Position numbers and translations under genes: made by a program. A stretch of 64,000 nt of DNA, taken from contig NZ_CP110389.1 of the NCBI RefSeq assembly GCF_026015985.1, positions 2,264,001-2,328,000 of the forward strand. The letters are read 5' to 3'. Below are positions 18,356-26,739 of this stretch, piece by piece (within the stretch, counting starts at the first letter, position 1; each line of letters starts with the position of its first letter). This DNA is from Rhodopseudomonas sp. P2A-2r (GTDB taxonomy: Bacteria > Pseudomonadota > Alphaproteobacteria > Rhizobiales > Xanthobacteraceae). The notes under the pieces are model-generated. The model made no database searches and was not told the DNA's origin. It saw only the letters and a list, made by a program, of their open reading frames with translations.

Positions 18356-19300
18356 TCATTGCGGGCGTGCGCGCCGGAACCATGCCCATGTCTGCCGCGT
18401 CACGGCGCGGTAGCCCGGGCCGCTGTGAACGATACGTCCGGCGACGATCTCGTTCAGTTTCGGCAGCGCATGGAACGGCACCGAGGGGTAGGCATGGTGC
18501 TCGACGTGGAATGGCATGTTCCAGGCGAACCACTTCACCACTTCGCCGGTGTAGGTCGTCCGCGTATTCTCGTAGGCACTGCGCGTGTGTTCGCAGCCGG
18601 TGTGCTCGGCGTAAAGATACGGGCGCAGGAACAGTTGCCCGAGGAACAGCGGAATGAGCCAGCTCCACAACAGCACCGCGGTCGACAGCGCGACCGAGGC
18701 GATCAGGAGAAGGAGATAGACGAGGACATAGGCGCGCGCTTCCAGCACGATCATCGCGCGCTTGTTCTCTGGAATCCACGGCGCCACGGCCTGCCCGGTG
18801 AAGGCGCGGCGGAACAGCAGGACGATCCGGTTGGTCAACTGCACGATGCCGGTATAGGCGATGGCAAGCCGCGCGTCGGAGGACGGGATCGTCGCGGTGA
18901 CGAGTTCGGGGTCGCGCTGCGGGTCCTGGGTGTAGCGATGGTGATCCCAGTGAAACAGCGCATAGCCGTCATAGGGAAGCACGATCATCAGCGACGACAG
19001 ATGGCCGAGCCCCAGGTTCAAATGCCGTGACCTGAAGACCGTGTTGTGGGCGGCTTCATGCACCGCCATGAACAGGAAGGCGACCAGATAGCCCTGCACG
19101 AACATCAGCGGGACCGCCGGCAACACGCCGTATCGTGCCGTGATCTGCCAGATCAGGGCACCAACCAGCGCGATTGCGCCATAGTGGGTGATCGACCGGA
19201 TCAGGCCCGGCATGTTCGAACGCGCCGAAAGCTCCTTCAACTGAACCGGTGTCAGCGCACGTCCAGCTATGCTCCGATCAGCGTCCAACGCCATTGTCAT
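18356..19300 (-). CDS. Membrane fatty acid desaturase
   Basis: A 314-residue integral membrane di-iron enzyme with the three histidine boxes HEAAHN (near 98), HWDHHRYTQDP (near 135) and HVEHHAY (near 270), and four to six membrane helices between them. Family members introduce double bonds into acyl chains, or hydroxylate hydrocarbons or carotenoids. ATG 19300 overlaps the upstream hydrolase stop by the ATGA arrangement, so the two genes are translationally coupled. The coupling to a MetX-like hydrolase suggests a dedicated lipid-tailoring pair rather than housekeeping membrane desaturation (inference). Confidence 0.88.
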   Translation of the reverse strand: MTMALDADRSIAGRALTPVQLKELSARSNMPGLIRSITHYGAIALVGALIWQITARYGVLPAVPLMFVQGYLVAFLFMAVHEAAHNTVFRSRHLNLGLGHLSSLMIVLPYDGYALFHWDHHRYTQDPQRDPELVTATIPSSDARLAIAYTGIVQLTNRIVLLFRRAFTGQAVAPWIPENKRAMIVLEARAYVLVYLLLLIASVALSTAVLLWSWLIPLFLGQLFLRPYLYAEHTGCEHTRSAYENTRTTYTGEVVKWFAWNMPFHVEHHAYPSVPFHALPKLNEIVAGRIVHSGPGYRAVTRQTWAWFRRARPQ

Positions 19301-20346
19301 CTGCGGGTCTCCTGGTTGCCGTCCTTGGCAAGAAATGCCGCCACCGTCGCATTGATAAAGGCGCGGTCGGCGGGGATGAGGGCGGGGTTGCCGGCACGAT
19401 GTCCGTAGTCGGAGGGGATGGGCACGAGTTCGGCGGAGCACGCATTGACCAGCAGCGGCAGTTCGTCCTCGTTGTCCCGGACCTGAAAATAGCTGTCGGT
19501 CCGGCTCGGCATCAGCAGGACCCGCGCAGCAATCGCCGCCAACGCGTCGGCCAGATTGCCGCCGAACTGATCGCAACGGCTGATATCGCCGCTCTGCCAG
19601 GTCCGGATCTGAGCGAGCAGGTCGTTGGCATCGCGCCGGGAAAAGGCGACGTCCCAGGACCGGGTGAGGAAATCCTCGAGAGAGGTGAAGCCCAGTGTCC
19701 GCCACAACGCGTCGCGATAGAAGGCGTGCGACATGGCCCAGCCGGCATAGACGCGGCCCATCGCCCGCAGCCCGACGGACGGCGTCGACACGAAGCGCCC
19801 ATCGACAAAGGCCGGGTCGGCCGTCAACGCAGCCTTGACCCCCTCCAGGAATACGAAGTTGAACGGCGAGCAGCGCGCGCTGCCGCAGACGATCGCAGCC
19901 CGCTCGACCATGTCCGGATAGCGAGTCGCCCAGTGATAGGCCTGCATGGCCCCCATCGACCAGCCGTAAACCAGCGCGATTTTGGCTATCCCAAAACGTT
20001 CGGTCAGCAGTCGGTGCTGGACCGCGACGGCGTCGTAGTAGCTGACGTCCGGATACGAACCGTCCGCAAAGGCCTGCGCCGCATTCGAAGGAGACGACGA
20101 CAGGCCGTTGCCGAACAGGTTCGGGATGACGACGAAATAGCGATCCGGATCGAGGGCGCCGCCGGAATGGACCAGCCACTCGGTGTCGTAGTGCTGGGCA
20201 CCGAACGACGTGGGATAGACGATGACATTGTCCCTGGCGGCGTTCAGGCGTCCATAGGTCCTGTAGGCCAGCCGCATGTTCGGAAACACCCGGCCGCCCT
20301 GCAGGACGACATCGCCGGCGTCAAACAGCTCGTAGTCCAACGTCAT
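19297..20346 (-). CDS. Alpha/beta hydrolase, homoserine O-acetyltransferase (MetX)-like
   Basis: A 349-residue alpha/beta-fold protein of the MetX-like group. It opens with a beta-rich part containing AYRTYGRLNAARDNVIVYP. The nucleophile elbow is GWSMGAMQAYHW near residue 128 (Ser in GWSMG), and the late Asp and His are in PSRTDSYF and SDYGHRAG. True MetX proteins have the same elbow but usually longer cap helices, and no methionine genes are nearby, so an acyltransferase or hydrolase of another substrate is more likely. It ends in an ATGA overlap with the desaturase. Confidence 0.8.
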   Translation of the reverse strand: MTLDYELFDAGDVVLQGGRVFPNMRLAYRTYGRLNAARDNVIVYPTSFGAQHYDTEWLVHSGGALDPDRYFVVIPNLFGNGLSSSPSNAAQAFADGSYPDVSYYDAVAVQHRLLTERFGIAKIALVYGWSMGAMQAYHWATRYPDMVERAAIVCGSARCSPFNFVFLEGVKAALTADPAFVDGRFVSTPSVGLRAMGRVYAGWAMSHAFYRDALWRTLGFTSLEDFLTRSWDVAFSRRDANDLLAQIRTWQSGDISRCDQFGGNLADALAAIAARVLLMPSRTDSYFQVRDNEDELPLLVNACSAELVPIPSDYGHRAGNPALIPADRAFINATVAAFLAKDGNQETRR

Positions 20347-20528
20347 GCGAACAGCTCCCTGCGCTGCGCAGAGGTTTCGCGCGCGATCTTAATAAGTGGA
20401 CGAATCGTACAGTAATATGCGGGCCTGCCAACGCCAAATTTTCAGCAGATGGCGCGGGACCGGGCGCCGTCAGCAGTCATACGCCGAGCGGCCCGATGTG
20501 TCGGAACAAGAGGCAGATTCCATCCAGC

Positions 20529-21413
20529 TCAGTTCACGAGGCTGGTCTGGCGGATTTCGGCGAGGAATTCCTTGGCGAGGCGCGAGAGCGGCTCGGCTTC
20601 CGACCACAGCACATAGGCGATGCAGGGGATTGCGGGCGCGAACGGCCGCACCACGAGGTTCGGACCGGCGCTCTGCCGTGCCGACATCGGATCGACAACG
20701 GCCACACCGACGCCTGCGGCGGCGAGCATGCAGGCCGTGTTGCAGTAGCGCACCTCGACGGTGGGCCGAAACGGCGCGCCGGCCTGCGCAAAGTTCTCGC
20801 GCACGGCGGCGCCCAGCCGTGTTCCTCCTTCCAGTCCGATGAAGGACAGGCCGGCAAGATCGGACGCAGAAATCGTCGTCTGATCGGCCAGGTGATGGTC
20901 CTGCGGCATCACGCAGACCATTTCGCCGACATGCAGAACTTCGCGGGCAATGCCCGGATGTTGCGACAGACCGAGCGCGAAACCGAGCTCGGCGGTTCCG
21001 TCCAGCACGCCGTCGATGATTCCCTCGTAGCGGCGGACGTCGAACGACACCCGCGTGTGCGGCCGGCGCTGCAGGAAGCCCGACAGCGCCGGCGAGATGA
21101 TGCCATAGGCCAGCGGCGGTGTCGCAACGATCGACAGGCGTGCGGAACGCGCTTCCCTGAAATCACGCACACGATTTTCAAGTTTCGCATGCAGCGCGAA
21201 GATGGCGTCGCTCTCCTTGTAGAGTGCCATTGCTTCGGCGGTCGGCAGCAGGCGGTTGTTGGCGCGCTCGAACAAGGCGAACCCTGCCTGGGCTTCCATG
21301 GCCTTCAGCGCGTTGCTGATGGCGGGCTGCGACAGCGCCAACTCGTCAGCAGCCGCCACCGTCGTGCGGTGTCGGATGACCGCACGCAGGATTTCCAGTT
21401 GACGTAGGTTCAT
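20529..21413 (-). CDS. LysR-family transcriptional regulator
   Basis: A 294-residue LysR regulator starting at ATG 21413. The winged helix-turn-helix occupies 1-60 (MNLRQLEILRAVI, then LSQPAISNALKAMEAQ) and the two-lobed effector domain about 90-290. It is divergent from the N-carbamoyl amino acid hydrolase gene with a 152-bp gap, the usual arrangement for a LysR activator and its target operon. It therefore probably controls the 21566-28109 unit, with an intermediate of that pathway as inducer (inference). Confidence 0.9.
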   Translation of the reverse strand: MNLRQLEILRAVIRHRTTVAAADELALSQPAISNALKAMEAQAGFALFERANNRLLPTAEAMALYKESDAIFALHAKLENRVRDFREARSARLSIVATPPLAYGIISPALSGFLQRRPHTRVSFDVRRYEGIIDGVLDGTAELGFALGLSQHPGIAREVLHVGEMVCVMPQDHHLADQTTISASDLAGLSFIGLEGGTRLGAAVRENFAQAGAPFRPTVEVRYCNTACMLAAAGVGVAVVDPMSARQSAGPNLVVRPFAPAIPCIAYVLWSEAEPLSRLAKEFLAEIRQTSLVN

Positions 21414-21565
21414 ATCATCACCGGTTATTGTCTCCGCCAAAATATCATAGCACGAACGATTGCATTTGACGTCGCATCTGCCTGTAATCACTGTGTATTC
21501 GTGCGCTGTTGGAGTGGGCATGTCTTGCCTGTCGATGCAGCAGTGCGCCCAGATTGGAGGCAGCG

Positions 21566-22564
21566 TTGTCCCGTATTTTCCGCGCCGCGGCCGCCCAGAT
21601 GGGCCCGACGCAACAAGCCGACTCGCGCGAGCACACGCTCGGCCGCATGATCGTGCTGCTTGAGACGGCGGCTGCGCAGGGCGCAACCCTCGTGGTGTTT
21701 CCCGAGCTCGCATTCACCACCTTCTTTCCGCGCTGGCTGCTCGCGGGCGAAGCGCTGGATCGCTATTATGAGCGCGGCATGCCGAATGCGGCCGTGCAGC
21801 CCTTGTTCGATCGGGCGCGCGCGCTGGGCGTCGGTTTCTCCGTCGGCTATGCCGAGCTCACAGCCGATGGTCAGCGTTTTAATTGCGCGATCCTCGTCGA
21901 TCGACAGGGCGAGGTGTTTGGCCGCTATCGCAAGGTCCATCTGCCGGGCTCGGTGGAGCCGCGTGAAGGGGCGCGATACCAGCAGCTCGAAAAGCGATAT
22001 TTCGACTATGGCGACCTTGGCTTCCCCGCTTTTCGCGCAGGCCCCGACTGGTGCGACGCCATCATGGGCATGATGATCTGCAACGATCGGCGCTGGCCCG
22101 AATCCTGGCGCGCGCTGGGCCTGCAGGGCGTCGAACTGGTCTGCGTCGGCTACAATTCCGCGGCCTACGATCCCAATGGCGGCGTCACCGAGGATGCCGC
22201 GCTGCGAACCTTCCATTCGACGCTGGTGGCGCAGGCCAACGCCTACATGAACGCCACCTGGGCGATCGCCGTCGCAAAGGCCGGCGACGAGGATGGCTCC
22301 GGCCTGATCGGCGGCTCCTGCATCGTCGATCCGAATGGACGGATCGTCGCCGAGGCGAAGACGCTGGCGGACGAGGTGATTGTCGCCGACATCGACCTCG
22401 ACCTCTGCCGTCAGGGCAAGGACAAGATGTTCAACTTCGCCGCACACCGGCGGCCGGAGCATTATGCTGTCATCACCGAGCGCGCCGGTGTGGTCGAACC
22501 GCCGCTGCGTCAACACCTCGACGCGGCGGCGCCTGCATCGCCGGGGGCGAAGGAACTTACATGA
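21566..22564 (+). CDS. N-carbamoyl-D-amino acid hydrolase-like carbon-nitrogen hydrolase
   Basis: A 332-residue nitrilase-superfamily amidase. TTG 21566 is chosen as start because TTGGAGG lies seven bases before it and the protein then aligns in length with known D-carbamoylases. The catalytic triad falls at E47 (FPELAFTTFFPRW), K123 (RYRKVHLPG) and C172 (MMICNDRRWPE), nearly the positions known in the Agrobacterium enzyme (E47, K127, C172). FNFAAHRRPEHY near the end is also shared. Such enzymes split N-carbamoyl-D-amino acids to amino acid, CO2 and ammonia after hydantoin ring opening. It is the first gene of the operon and overlaps the next gene by ATGA. Confidence 0.88.
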   Translation: MSRIFRAAAAQMGPTQQADSREHTLGRMIVLLETAAAQGATLVVFPELAFTTFFPRWLLAGEALDRYYERGMPNAAVQPLFDRARALGVGFSVGYAELTADGQRFNCAILVDRQGEVFGRYRKVHLPGSVEPREGARYQQLEKRYFDYGDLGFPAFRAGPDWCDAIMGMMICNDRRWPESWRALGLQGVELVCVGYNSAAYDPNGGVTEDAALRTFHSTLVAQANAYMNATWAIAVAKAGDEDGSGLIGGSCIVDPNGRIVAEAKTLADEVIVADIDLDLCRQGKDKMFNFAAHRRPEHYAVITERAGVVEPPLRQHLDAAAPASPGAKELT

Positions 22565-23385
22565 CGCGCATCGCAGTCGCACTCGGACTGGCTGGCTTCG
22601 TCGCTGTCGCCTCGGCGCAGGCCGCCGAGCTTCCGGATTCGATCAGGCAAGCCGGCGTATTGCGACTGACCATCAATGCGACCTACGCCCCGATGGCCTA
22701 TCGCGATCCTGCCACCAACGAACTGGTCGGACTCGATGTCGATCTGGCCCGGGAGATCGCCAGGCGCCTTGGCGTCAAGATTGTCTGGAGCGAAACGCCG
22801 TTTGCCGAGTTGATCCCGTCGCTGGCGACCAAGCGCGCCGATTTTATCATCAGCGGCATCACCGACCGCGCTTCGCGCCGCGAGACCGCCGACTTCATCG
22901 ACTATCTCACCACCGGTCCGCAGTTCTTCGTGATGACGGAGAGTGCGCCCAAGCGGGCCATCGAGCTGTGCGGCCAGAAGGTTGGAACCACGCGCAGCAC
23001 CAGCTTCCCGGCCGAGATCGAGAAATGGAGCAAGGCAAACTGCGAAGCCGCCGGCAAGCCGGCCGTCCAGTATGTCCCCGGTGAAAACAGCATCGACGTG
23101 CGCAACCAGCTCAAGCAGGGTCGCATCGATGCGGCAGTGCAGGGCAGCGAGACCTTGCCCTATGCCCAGCAGCAGGAAGTCGAGAAGTATCGCGTTGTCG
23201 GCGAGCCGTTTTCCAGCGGCTACCAGGGCATCATGTTCCGCAAGGACGACGCGGCGCTGCGCGAGGTCGTGACCGAAACGCTTGCGGCCATGATCTCCGA
23301 TGGTGCCTACAAGATTATTCTCGAGAAATGGGGCTTGGGCATGCATGCGGTTGCAAAGCCGATGATGAACGCGGCCATACAATGA
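22561..23385 (+). CDS. Amino-acid ABC importer substrate-binding protein (first)
   Basis: A 274-residue type II binding protein (SBP_bac_3 family). A short Sec signal peptide ends near AQAAE at residue 21. LRLTINATYAPMAY, DVDLAREIARRLGV and DFIISGITDRASRRE are the family motifs of polar amino acid binders. Two cysteines (ELCGQK and KANCEA) could form a disulfide. It overlaps the hydrolase before it and the permease after it by ATGA, so the importer and the carbamoylase are made together. A second, similar binding protein is encoded at 25044. Confidence 0.9.
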   Translation: MTRIAVALGLAGFVAVASAQAAELPDSIRQAGVLRLTINATYAPMAYRDPATNELVGLDVDLAREIARRLGVKIVWSETPFAELIPSLATKRADFIISGITDRASRRETADFIDYLTTGPQFFVMTESAPKRAIELCGQKVGTTRSTSFPAEIEKWSKANCEAAGKPAVQYVPGENSIDVRNQLKQGRIDAAVQGSETLPYAQQQEVEKYRVVGEPFSSGYQGIMFRKDDAALREVVTETLAAMISDGAYKIILEKWGLGMHAVAKPMMNAAIQ

Positions 23386-24239
23386 GCGCAACCGAGCGGC
23401 TTGCCGAAGGATTTCCTGATCTCTCGATGGTCAGGGCGGCCAGTCGGCCGCACTGGATCCGCTGGTTCACCGCCTTCGCCATTGTCGCGGCGCTGGCGGC
23501 AATCGGTCGTGCCTTCGCCTACGGCCAGATCGAATGGTCCTATGTCGGGCGGTTCCTGACGGTGCCCGTCATCCTGCATGGCATCGCCAACACCATGCTG
23601 ATGGCGGTGCTTGCGATGGCGCTCGGCATCGCGCTGGGCGTGGTCGTGGCGATCATGCGGCTGTCGCCGAACCCGGTGCTGAAGTCGGTCGCGGCGGGCT
23701 ACACTTGGCTGTTCCGCGGCACGCCGCTGATCCTGCAGCTGCTGCTGTGGTTCAATCTCGCGCTGGTGTTCCCGACCATCGGCATTCCCGGCCTGTGGTC
23801 GGTGCGGGCGGTCGACGTGATGACGCCGTTCCTGTCCGCGCTGCTTGGTCTCGGCATCAATCAGGGCGCCTATACGTCGGAAGTGATGAGGGCCGGCATT
23901 CTCTCGGTCGATATCGGACAGCATGAGGCTGCGCAGGCGATCGGCATGGGGCGGCTGCAGACGCTGCGCCGGGTCATCCTGCCGCAGGCCATGCGGGTGG
24001 TGACGCCTCCGCTCAGTAACGAATTCATCGGCATGGTCAAAGCGACGTCGCTGGCGTCGGTCATCCAGTATCCGGAACTGCTGCACAGCGCCGAGAACAT
24101 CTATTATGCAAACTCGCGCGTCATCGAACTGCTGATCGTCGCCGGCCTCTGGTATCTGCTCGTGGTGTCGATCCTGACGCCGTTGCAAATGCTTGTCGAG
24201 CGCCGCTTTTCTCGCGGCACCTTGCAGGTGGTGCGATGA
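23382..24239 (+). CDS. Amino-acid ABC importer permease
   Basis: A 285-residue inner-membrane permease of the His/Glu/Gln/Arg/opine family. About five to six membrane helices are seen, preceded by a cytoplasmic stretch of 45 residues. The HisMQ signature [16 protein letters not shown] near residue 105 and the ABC-contact loop [21 protein letters not shown] near residue 187 (longer than 20, here cited only as [10 protein letters not shown]) identify it. A single permease gene suggests a homodimer channel. It overlaps both neighbours by ATGA. Confidence 0.92.
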   Translation: MSATERLAEGFPDLSMVRAASRPHWIRWFTAFAIVAALAAIGRAFAYGQIEWSYVGRFLTVPVILHGIANTMLMAVLAMALGIALGVVVAIMRLSPNPVLKSVAAGYTWLFRGTPLILQLLLWFNLALVFPTIGIPGLWSVRAVDVMTPFLSALLGLGINQGAYTSEVMRAGILSVDIGQHEAAQAIGMGRLQTLRRVILPQAMRVVTPPLSNEFIGMVKATSLASVIQYPELLHSAENIYYANSRVIELLIVAGLWYLLVVSILTPLQMLVERRFSRGTLQVVR

Positions 24240-25003
24240 CCCGCCCGCTGGTCGCGATCCGCTCGATCAACAAGAACTTCGGCGCATTCCAGGCGCTGAG
24301 TCGGGTGTCGCTCGATGTTCATGCCGGCGAAGTGGTGTGCCTGATCGGTGCATCCGGTTCCGGCAAGACGACGCTGCTGCGCTGCGTCAACCAGCTCACA
24401 TCGTTCGACAGCGGCGGGATCTGGCTGGACGGCGAATTGCTGGGGGTGCGGGAGGAGCGCGGGCGGTTGCACCGCCTGTCCGAGCGACAGGTCGCGCAAC
24501 AGCGCCTGAAGACTGGAATGGTCTTCCAGCGCTTCAACCTGTTCCCGCACCGTACAGCGCTGGAAAACATCATCGAAGGTCCCGTGCATGTGCAGGGCCG
24601 CAAGCCGGCGGAGGCGGAGGCGGAAGCGATGGAGCTGCTGCGACGGGTCGGCCTGACGGCCAAGGCCGATGCCTATCCGGCGGAATTGTCGGGCGGCCAG
24701 CAACAACGGGTGGCGATTGCGCGGGCGCTCGCCATGAAGCCGATGCTGATGCTGTTCGACGAACCAACCAGCGCGCTCGATCCGGAGCTGGTTGGCGAAG
24801 TGCTCGCCGTCATGAAGGAGCTGGCGCGCAGCGGCATGACCATGATGGTGGTGACGCACGAGTTGGGCTTTGCACGCGAGGTCGCGGACCGGGTGGTCTA
24901 TATGGATCAGGGCGCCATCGTGGAATCCGGTCTGACGTCGGAGGTCCTCGGCGGCGCGCGCGAGGCGCGCACCCAGGCCTTTCTGTCTGCAGTGATTCGA
25001 TAA
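24236..25003 (+). CDS. Amino-acid ABC importer ATPase (GlnQ/HisP type)
   Basis: A 255-residue ATPase with Walker [10 protein letters not shown] near residue 38, Q-loop [11 protein letters not shown] near residue 97, signature LSGGQQQRV near residue 152, Walker [16 protein letters not shown] and the switch histidine in VVTHELGFA. It powers the permease encoded by the overlapping upstream gene. A short insert ([18 protein letters not shown], about 72-90) between Walker A and the Q-loop is usual in the polar amino acid subfamily. Confidence 0.94.
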   Translation: MTRPLVAIRSINKNFGAFQALSRVSLDVHAGEVVCLIGASGSGKTTLLRCVNQLTSFDSGGIWLDGELLGVREERGRLHRLSERQVAQQRLKTGMVFQRFNLFPHRTALENIIEGPVHVQGRKPAEAEAEAMELLRRVGLTAKADAYPAELSGGQQQRVAIARALAMKPMLMLFDEPTSALDPELVGEVLAVMKELARSGMTMMVVTHELGFAREVADRVVYMDQGAIVESGLTSEVLGGAREARTQAFLSAVIR

Positions 25004-25043
25004 AACGGCGGTTTGCTTTCCGAACACGCAACAAGGAGCCACG

Positions 25044-25856
25044 ATGAAGATTTTGATAGCCTCCGCGCTCGCCTGCTGCTTCGCCGGCGCGGTTCTCGCG
25101 GCAGAGCTGCCGCCCGACATCGTCAAGGCCGGCAGCATCAAGGTTGCCATCGTGCCGAACTATCCGCCGATGGAGTTCAAGGATCCGGCCACCAACGCGC
25201 TGACGGGCTTCGACGTCGACCTCGGCGAGGCGCTGGGCCGCAAGCTCGGCATCAAGATCGCGTGGCAGGAAACCAGCTTCGACCAGATGATGCCGGCGAT
25301 CTCGACGGGGCGCGTCGACGCGATCCTGTCGGGCATGACCGACATCGCCTCCCGGCAGGATAGCGCGACTTTCGTCGACTATCTACGCAACGGCCCGCTG
25401 TTCTTCGTGCAGAACTCCCGCGCCGCTGAGTTCAAGGACCAGGCAGCTCTTTGCGGCAAGAAGGTTGGTGCCTCCAGGCGCACCAACATGCCGAAGATGA
25501 TCGAGATCTGGAGCAATGCGAATTGCGCTGCCAGCCCCATCGTCTTCGTCGGCACCGAGGGCTCGGCCGACGCCAGGACACAGCTGCGCCAGGGCCGCAT
25601 CGATGCGGCCGTGCAGGGCGGCGAGACACTGCCCTACATCATGGACCTCGAACCCGGCGTCTACCTGCCGGTCGGCGGCGTTTTCGCGACCCAATTCACC
25701 GGCCTTGCTCTGCCGGTCAAAGAGAAGGGCCTGCAGCAGGCGGTGGTGGAGGCACTTGACGGACTGATCGCCGACGGCTCCTACAAAGCGTTGCTGGTGA
25801 AGTGGAAACTGACCGACTACGGCATGGAAAAGGCCTTGATCAATGCAGGACAGTAA
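25044..25856 (+). CDS. Amino-acid ABC importer substrate-binding protein (second)
   Basis: A 270-residue SBP_bac_3 protein with a Sec signal peptide ending near VLAAE at residue 20. It is clearly related to the binding protein at 22561: both have a FVDYLRNGP/FIDYLTTGP block, paired cysteines and the RQGRIDAAVQG/KQGRIDAAVQG block. The duplication after the ATPase gene suggests that one importer serves two ligands. It overlaps the next gene by 14 bases. Confidence 0.9.
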   Translation: MKILIASALACCFAGAVLAAELPPDIVKAGSIKVAIVPNYPPMEFKDPATNALTGFDVDLGEALGRKLGIKIAWQETSFDQMMPAISTGRVDAILSGMTDIASRQDSATFVDYLRNGPLFFVQNSRAAEFKDQAALCGKKVGASRRTNMPKMIEIWSNANCAASPIVFVGTEGSADARTQLRQGRIDAAVQGGETLPYIMDLEPGVYLPVGGVFATQFTGLALPVKEKGLQQAVVEALDGLIADGSYKALLVKWKLTDYGMEKALINAGQ

Positions 25857-26739
25857 AGCACTGGCGGGCATCCCGCTGATCCCCGCCAACACCGCAGCGC
25901 CGGCGCCGCAATTTCCGTGGCCCAAGCCGTTCTCCTCGGCGATGTTCCTGTCGTTCGATGTCGATGCTGAGAGCGCCTGGACGGCCAAGGACGCGGCGCA
26001 TGCCGAGCGTCTGGTCACCATGAGCTATGGTGGCTATGAGGCGCGCGTCGGCACACCGAAGCTGCTGGAGCTGCTGGAGCAGCTCGACCTCAAGGCGACG
26101 TTTTTCATCACTGGCTGGGCGGTCGACGCACATCCGGCAATGGCGGAATCGATCCTCAAGGCCGGCCATGAGATCGGCCACCACGGCTATCACCATTTGC
26201 TGGTCGACCCAGGCGATCCGGTCGACGAGGAGCTTGATCGTGGCTTCGAGGCTATCAAGCGTCATCTCGGCGTGGTTCCGAAGGGTTATCGCGCGCCCGT
26301 CGGGGAATTCACCGAAGCGCTGCGCGTGGCGCTCGTGCGTAAGGGCATCGTCTACACCTCGTCGTTTCGCGATGACGTGCGGCCCTATCGCCACTGTCTG
26401 GCTGACGGCCGGCCCGGCACCATCGAACTGCCGGTGACCTCGAGCTACGATGACTGGATGCACGGGTTGTCCAACCGTTTCAGCCCGCGCTCGATCTTCC
26501 CGAAGGAGCATGTGCTGTCCATGTGGAAGGATGATCTCGACGAGACCCGCGACTGGGGCGCGATGGTCACCACGGTGCTGCACCCGCAGGTCAGCGGCCG
26601 GCCGATGCGGCTTCGCCTGCTGCGCGAATTTCTGCTCTATGCGAAATCCTGTCCGGATCTCTGGATCGCGACCGGCGAGGCGATTGCTGCGAATTACCGG
26701 CTTCATGAGGCGGGCGGCAGTTCCGCCGCGGCTGAATGA
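25843..26739 (+). CDS. Polysaccharide deacetylase-family (imidase/PgdA-like) hydrolase
   Basis: A 298-residue NodB-homology protein without a signal peptide. The motif residues are SFDVDAES (metal and base aspartates) near residue 38, HEIGHHGYHH near residue 105 (metal histidines) and YRAPVGEF near residue 148. The long form with FFITGWAVDAHP and no signal resembles the cytoplasmic cyclic imide hydrolase / HpPgdA / PuuE allantoinase-like branch rather than chitin or peptidoglycan deacetylases. Those branch members open cyclic imides or ureides. It overlaps both neighbours and sits with a carbamoylase, so ring opening of an imported cyclic ureide or imide is the best guess. Confidence 0.82.
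   Translation: MQDSKALAGIPLIPANTAAPAPQFPWPKPFSSAMFLSFDVDAESAWTAKDAAHAERLVTMSYGGYEARVGTPKLLELLEQLDLKATFFITGWAVDAHPAMAESILKAGHEIGHHGYHHLLVDPGDPVDEELDRGFEAIKRHLGVVPKGYRAPVGEFTEALRVALVRKGIVYTSSFRDDVRPYRHCLADGRPGTIELPVTSSYDDWMHGLSNRFSPRSIFPKEHVLSMWKDDLDETRDWGAMVTTVLHPQVSGRPMRLRLLREFLLYAKSCPDLWIATGEAIAANYRLHEAGGSSAAAE

Noticed and set aside
18356-20179. A 607-codon frame suggesting a longer desaturase
   Set aside because: The extra front part lies out of frame inside the MetX-like gene. The real start at 19300 is set by the ATGA overlap and family length.
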